From assembly GCF_013127955.1 (NCBI RefSeq), contig NZ_CP053435.1, positions 372,001-436,000 of the forward strand: a DNA stretch of 64,000 nt, in the 5' to 3' direction. Origin of the DNA: Spirosoma taeanense. GTDB lineage: Bacteria; Bacteroidota; Bacteroidia; Cytophagales; Spirosomataceae. The translations under genes and the position numbers were made by a program. This document shows, one piece after another, positions 60,432 through 64,000 of this stretch (the first letter of the stretch is position 1; each line of letters opens with the position of its first letter). The notes under the pieces were generated by a model. That model was given only the letters and a program-made list of their open reading frames with translations, ran no database searches and was not told the DNA's origin.

Positions 60432-63143
60432 TTACTGACCAAGCAGTAGTTTTGCATTGAGCTGATAGCGGAGTATGCCAAACAAGGCGATTGACCTGGC
60501 GGATCCTGAGTAGCTGGCGGGTAGCGTAACCGCATGCCCGGATCGAATCGTCAGCCTGTCGGTGGCGTTTGGCACCCGGTTGCAGGACCAGACGGCCGGG
60601 TTGTTCCAGTTGCCGCTTTGCAGCGAAAACATGGTCGCTACGGGCGCAACGGTTATGGACTGACTGCTGCTGCACCCGTCGGTTGTGCAGATTGCCGTGT
60701 AGGTTGTTGGCACGGTCGGATTGACGACCAACGAACTGCCTGAGCCGCTCGGCAGCCAGGCTACGCTGCCACTGCAGTTCGTAACGACCAACGTAACGCT
60801 TTGCGCCTGACAGGCAAGGCTATCGGCCGAGGCTGTAATAATCGGCGCGGCCGGGTTTGCCCTTACGGTTACAGTAACTGTGGTCCGCGTACTCTCGCAT
60901 TCGCCCTGTGTGCAGGAGACGTAATAAGTTGTGGAGGCCGTGAGCGCGGGCGTAACCCAGGCGCTGGTTGTTGCCAGCACGGTGCCGCCAGTCGCTGCGT
61001 CATACCACCTGATGGTACCGCCTGTGCAGCCCGATGCACTCAGGGCGGCCGTCGTACCGCTGCAAATGGTCGTGCTGCTGGCCAGCGGAGGAGTAACGGG
61101 CTGATCCCCGCAGTTCGACTCAATAAACACCCTGTAATCTTCTGTTTCACCGTAACCCAGCGTAGCGCAGGGGTCAGTTACTGGATTGTAATACTGATTC
61201 CGGATACGCATGCGCCGGGTGACACCACCGGGCGCTGACTCAGGAATCGTAAAGCTACTCGTTACGGGTGTCTGGTATTGCTGGGCGGTTGCATATACCA
61301 GTTCTGATGGCTCATACTCATAATTGTCGTTGAAATCAATCCAGATAGCTATATGCTGGGGGTTATTGTAACCCAGAAAGCCAACCGTAAAGGTATTCGA
61401 GGCCGCTTTGGACACGTTGACAACCGGCGTAGGATAATCCGTGAAATAACTGGGGGAGCAACCCGAGTTGGTCGTCATGGCAACGCCGTTCAACGTAACC
61501 GAGTTTAGCCCTATCGCGAAGTTGCAGCCATTGTTGGTGTACAGCGGGGTGCAATATACCGGTTGGCCGGTCGTGAAGGCCGACTCGGCGGAGTACTCGC
61601 TCGAACATTCACCCGTAACCCGCCATACGTAGGCTGTATTGGGGGAAAGATCTGTAATGATACGTTGCGGACCCAGAAAAGGACCTACCGTTATCCACGT
61701 ATTGGAACTGGTTAGCCGGTACTGGAGGGTAAAACTCGTGCTGCCCGAGTTGGATACCCAATATACCATTACGGAAGTTGCCCGGATGTTTTTAACGGCC
61801 AGACTGGTTGGTGGACCAGCCGCCGATGGCACACAACTCGCTGAGGCCGTCCGGTTCCGGATCAGGTTGCCCGGCTGAATGCCAAAGCCATTGGCCAGAT
61901 TAACCCCATAACTCGTCAAATGGCAGTAACTCATGATTGTTCCTCCGTTGACAGGCGCCGGACCCAGCGGACAACCGCCTTCCGTTGGATAGCAGTTATC
62001 CAGTGCCCCGCCCGCCCAGGAGCAGCTTTGCGTATGGGGCGACCCGAAATTATGCCCCAGTTCGTGGGAAATTACGTAGACTTCCCAAGAATAATTTGGA
62101 AAGTCGGCGTAGGACGTGCTCAGATTGGCGCTAACGCCGTACTTGACCGAAGGAGAGCATAACACATCCACGTAAGCGATGCCACCGCCCAGTCCTCTGG
62201 TCGAAAGTAAATGCGATAACTGACTGGTCACCGCCGGAGGATTGGCATTCTGATAACTCAGGAACAGGGACAAGGCTTCGCTGGTCGTTGTGGCGCTGAT
62301 GTATGGATCGGTTGCCGTCCATATTTTAATCCCGGCTACCCGGATGGCAATGTTTTCCTTATTGTATATCGTGGCAACCTGGTTGAACACGCCCATGATG
62401 AAGTTGGTCGTCGTGCTGACGCTGGAGCCGTTGTCCAGATACATCTGGTAGTCAGCTTCGAAATAAATACTCACTACCTGACAGCTTACGTTATTCGCGA
62501 CTCGGACATCCTGACCCCGCAGCGCAGTGCCTGGGTCCTTCGTTGAGCAGACGAATGATTTCTGATTGGCTACGCTGTTGTCCGGATAAAAAAGATAGCT
62601 ATTCGGACTTTGCTTCAGCCGGCTCAGGATGCGATTCCCGGTTTCGTCGGAAACGAAGCCCGCTAGTTCACCGTCAATAATGCTGAGCGAAACCAGTGAG
62701 TTGGGTTTGTTTTTAATAAATCCCTGGTAGTACACACCCCGGCGCAAGGGTGCTTCAATGGTTCCGGTGGGGGTGCCCAGCAGCAATTTGGTGTTTGGCA
62801 TGAACAGTTCGACCGGAACAAGCTCCAGTTCAATCGTTTCCGGGCCAGCCGGAATAGCGATCACGAGCAATTCCGGCTTTTCGGTTGCAATCCGGTTCAG
62901 CGAAGCCGTAACGACCGAAAGCTGAACCGGCAGCTTTCCGGTTTTAAACAGGCTGGGGTTATAACTGGCTGTGTTCGAGGGGTTGAAAAGCGGAAACGTC
63001 TGGGGTTGCGCTGTTTTTCTGGCGATGTCCAGGAGTTGCTGCAGGTAATTTTTTTGCTGCGCCTGTACCGACAATGCAGCGCTGAGCAGGATCAGCAGCA
63101 AAAACCAGCGTCGAATGAAAGGCATTCGGGAAAGGTGTTTCAT
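60432..63143 (-). CDS. Secreted reprolysin-like zinc metallopeptidase with FN3 and GEVED domains
   Basis: A roughly 903-residue secreted protein. After the signal peptide and a propeptide-like region, a metzincin catalytic domain carries the zinc motif HELGHNFGSPH. A fibronectin type III domain follows (SLAVKNIRATSVMVYWVSNS in two parts), then a GEVED domain (MRIRNQYYNPVTDPCATLGYGETEDYRV, in parts) and two Ig-like repeats with CSGT/CTGG cysteines. A C-terminal NWNNPAVWSCNRVP module ends in AKLLLGQ. The frame opens at 63197; the ATG at 63143 is preferred. No classic type 9 secretion tail was recognised. Confidence 0.88.
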   Translation of the reverse strand: MKHLSRMPFIRRWFLLLILLSAALSVQAQQKNYLQQLLDIARKTAQPQTFPLFNPSNTASYNPSLFKTGKLPVQLSVVTASLNRIATEKPELLVIAIPAGPETIELELVPVELFMPNTKLLLGTPTGTIEAPLRRGVYYQGFIKNKPNSLVSLSIIDGELAGFVSDETGNRILSRLKQSPNSYLFYPDNSVANQKSFVCSTKDPGTALRGQDVRVANNVSCQVVSIYFEADYQMYLDNGSSVSTTTNFIMGVFNQVATIYNKENIAIRVAGIKIWTATDPYISATTTSEALSLFLSYQNANPPAVTSQLSHLLSTRGLGGGIAYVDVLCSPSVKYGVSANLSTSYADFPNYSWEVYVISHELGHNFGSPHTQSCSWAGGALDNCYPTEGGCPLGPAPVNGGTIMSYCHLTSYGVNLANGFGIQPGNLIRNRTASASCVPSAAGPPTSLAVKNIRATSVMVYWVSNSGSTSFTLQYRLTSSNTWITVGPFLGPQRIITDLSPNTAYVWRVTGECSSEYSAESAFTTGQPVYCTPLYTNNGCNFAIGLNSVTLNGVAMTTNSGCSPSYFTDYPTPVVNVSKAASNTFTVGFLGYNNPQHIAIWIDFNDNYEYEPSELVYATAQQYQTPVTSSFTIPESAPGGVTRRMRIRNQYYNPVTDPCATLGYGETEDYRVFIESNCGDQPVTPPLASSTTICSGTTAALSASGCTGGTIRWYDAATGGTVLATTSAWVTPALTASTTYYVSCTQGECESTRTTVTVTVRANPAAPIITASADSLACQAQSVTLVVTNCSGSVAWLPSGSGSSLVVNPTVPTTYTAICTTDGCSSSQSITVAPVATMFSLQSGNWNNPAVWSCNRVPNATDRLTIRSGHAVTLPASYSGSARSIALFGILRYQLNAKLLLGQ

Positions 63144-63326
63144 AAAACCCGCGGGTGAACGAGAAAGGCTGGCAACGATTGGACTGACGCTGGTCAAACA
63201 GCTATGACGGCATCCCTGACACAGGGCTAAAACTGGAGGCTTTTTGTTAATTTCTCAAAGAAAATTATTAATCGTTCAATAAATTCAGGTAGACTTATAT
63301 AGTTTATTCAGAGCTACTTGGCATAA

Positions 63327-63358
63327 TTCGGATTGGTTGGCCTTTTTTAGTAGTTTCG
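63327..63358 (+). promoter_or_regulatory. Candidate promoter of the M28 peptidase gene
   Basis: TTCG (63327-63330), a 20-base spacer and TAGTTTCG (63351-63358) each differ from the Bacteroidota consensus at one position. The start codon is 19 bases downstream. Confidence 0.5.
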
Positions 63359-63377
63359 TTGTCCAATCATCGACTTC

Positions 63378-64000
63378 ATGAAAAAAGCGGTTCTCTCTGT
63401 TTTCATTGCTTCCTGCATTTCACCTGTTTTTGCCCAGACAATTCTGAATCGTGATCCGCAAATTGCTGACCTGGTCAGCCAGGTTTCGGCCGACAGCCTG
63501 CGGGCGCACGTTAGCGGTCTGGTCAGCTTCGGAACCCGGCATACACTCAGCACAACCGCCGACCCCCGAAAAGGTATTGGGGCCGCCCGGAACTGGATAC
63601 TGGGTAAATTCCAGCAGTACGCCAAACAGTCGGGTGGGCGAATGACCGCCCAACTCGATACCTGGACGCTTCAGCCCGACGGTCGTCGCGTCGACAAACC
63701 CGCTGATATGGGGAATGTGATGGCTACTCTGAAAGGCACCGACCCGAACGATACGCGGGTGTTTATTGTGCAGGGCCACATGGACAGCCGCGTAACGAAC
63801 GTCATGAATCGGGAATCCGACGCGCCGGGAGCCAACGACGATGGCTCGGGTACAGCCGCCGTCATTGAACTCTGCCGGGTGATGAGCAAAGCGCAGTTTT
63901 CGGCAACAATCGTCTTTGTAACCCTGACGGGTGAAGAGCAGGGGCTGCTGGGGGCCGAACACCTGGCCGAGCGGGCGGTAAAAGAAAAGTGGAATCTGGA
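63378..64000 (+). CDS. M28 family zinc metallopeptidase (3' partial)
   Basis: The frame runs from the ATG at 63378 off the window end, about 207 residues visible. A signal peptide (KKAVLSVFIASCISPVFAQ) precedes the aminopeptidase domain. Zinc-site motifs are visible: VQGHMDSR, DAPGANDDGSGTAAV and the catalytic TGEEQGLLGAEHLAE. It should release amino acids from peptides outside the cytoplasm. It is divergent from the large metallopeptidase gene, forming a pair of secreted proteases. Confidence 0.93.
   Translation, partial: MKKAVLSVFIASCISPVFAQTILNRDPQIADLVSQVSADSLRAHVSGLVSFGTRHTLSTTADPRKGIGAARNWILGKFQQYAKQSGGRMTAQLDTWTLQPDGRRVDKPADMGNVMATLKGTDPNDTRVFIVQGHMDSRVTNVMNRESDAPGANDDGSGTAAVIELCRVMSKAQFSATIVFVTLTGEEQGLLGAEHLAERAVKEKWNL

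Overview
The window is ordinary chromosome of a Bacteroidota bacterium, most likely Cytophagales close to Spirosoma. The evidence is the gliding genes gldG and gldD, cydAB, AIM24 and DUF2480 family proteins, a GEVED-type secreted peptidase, promoters of the Bacteroidota TTTG-N19-21-TAnnTTTG form, no obvious Shine-Dalgarno sites, and moderate GC content. I see no rRNA, tRNA, CRISPR array, prophage or conjugative element. The one mobile element is an IS5-type insertion sequence.

Layout. 1-8202: the end of a TIM-barrel isomerase gene, then a split complex I cluster (nuoK, then nuoL-nuoM) interrupted by two convergent Fe(II)/2-oxoglutarate oxygenase genes, then gldG. 8496-13553: a redox and envelope-signalling block with a secreted-repeat lipoprotein, an ECF sigma factor, an anti-sigma-like protein ending in a beta-barrel, a Rieske lipoprotein, a His-rich four-helix membrane protein and YceI. 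13640-22618: glycosyltransferase, MFS exporter, dnaN, DUF2480, a CapD-type dehydratase with a clear promoter and structured leader, cytochrome c, gldD and AIM24. 23595-27511: thiamine operon thiM-thiE-(IS)-thiD-tenA behind a TPP riboswitch. 27734-32536: gltX, ridA, a TIGR04282 glycosyltransferase, an App1-type phosphatase and a short histidine kinase.

32746-36669: a three-gene minus-strand unit made of a 10-helix membrane protein, a two-helix periplasmic metal-binding-like protein and a Tat-exported TIM-barrel protein. The membrane protein has a D-x3-H-x12-H motif with the spacing of the PmoC copper ligands of particulate methane monooxygenase. This unit is the best candidate for an undescribed system. 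36874-48922: an Nramp-like transporter, GH16, endonuclease V, a large protein with a duplicated domain, cytochrome bd (cydA-cydB), a patatin-like protein and a saccharopine dehydrogenase-like protein. 49085-54392: a PAS kinase facing a light-sensing operon (bacteriophytochrome, response regulator, heme oxygenase). 54572-64000: GH2, a sorbosone dehydrogenase-like protein, CsaA, a MazEF toxin-antitoxin pair, a large secreted metallopeptidase and the start of an M28 peptidase.

Three intergenic palindromes begin at the stop codon of one minus-strand gene and run almost to the start codon of the next. Two of them are built from the same octamer. All functional calls come from reading the translated sequence; no database search was run.
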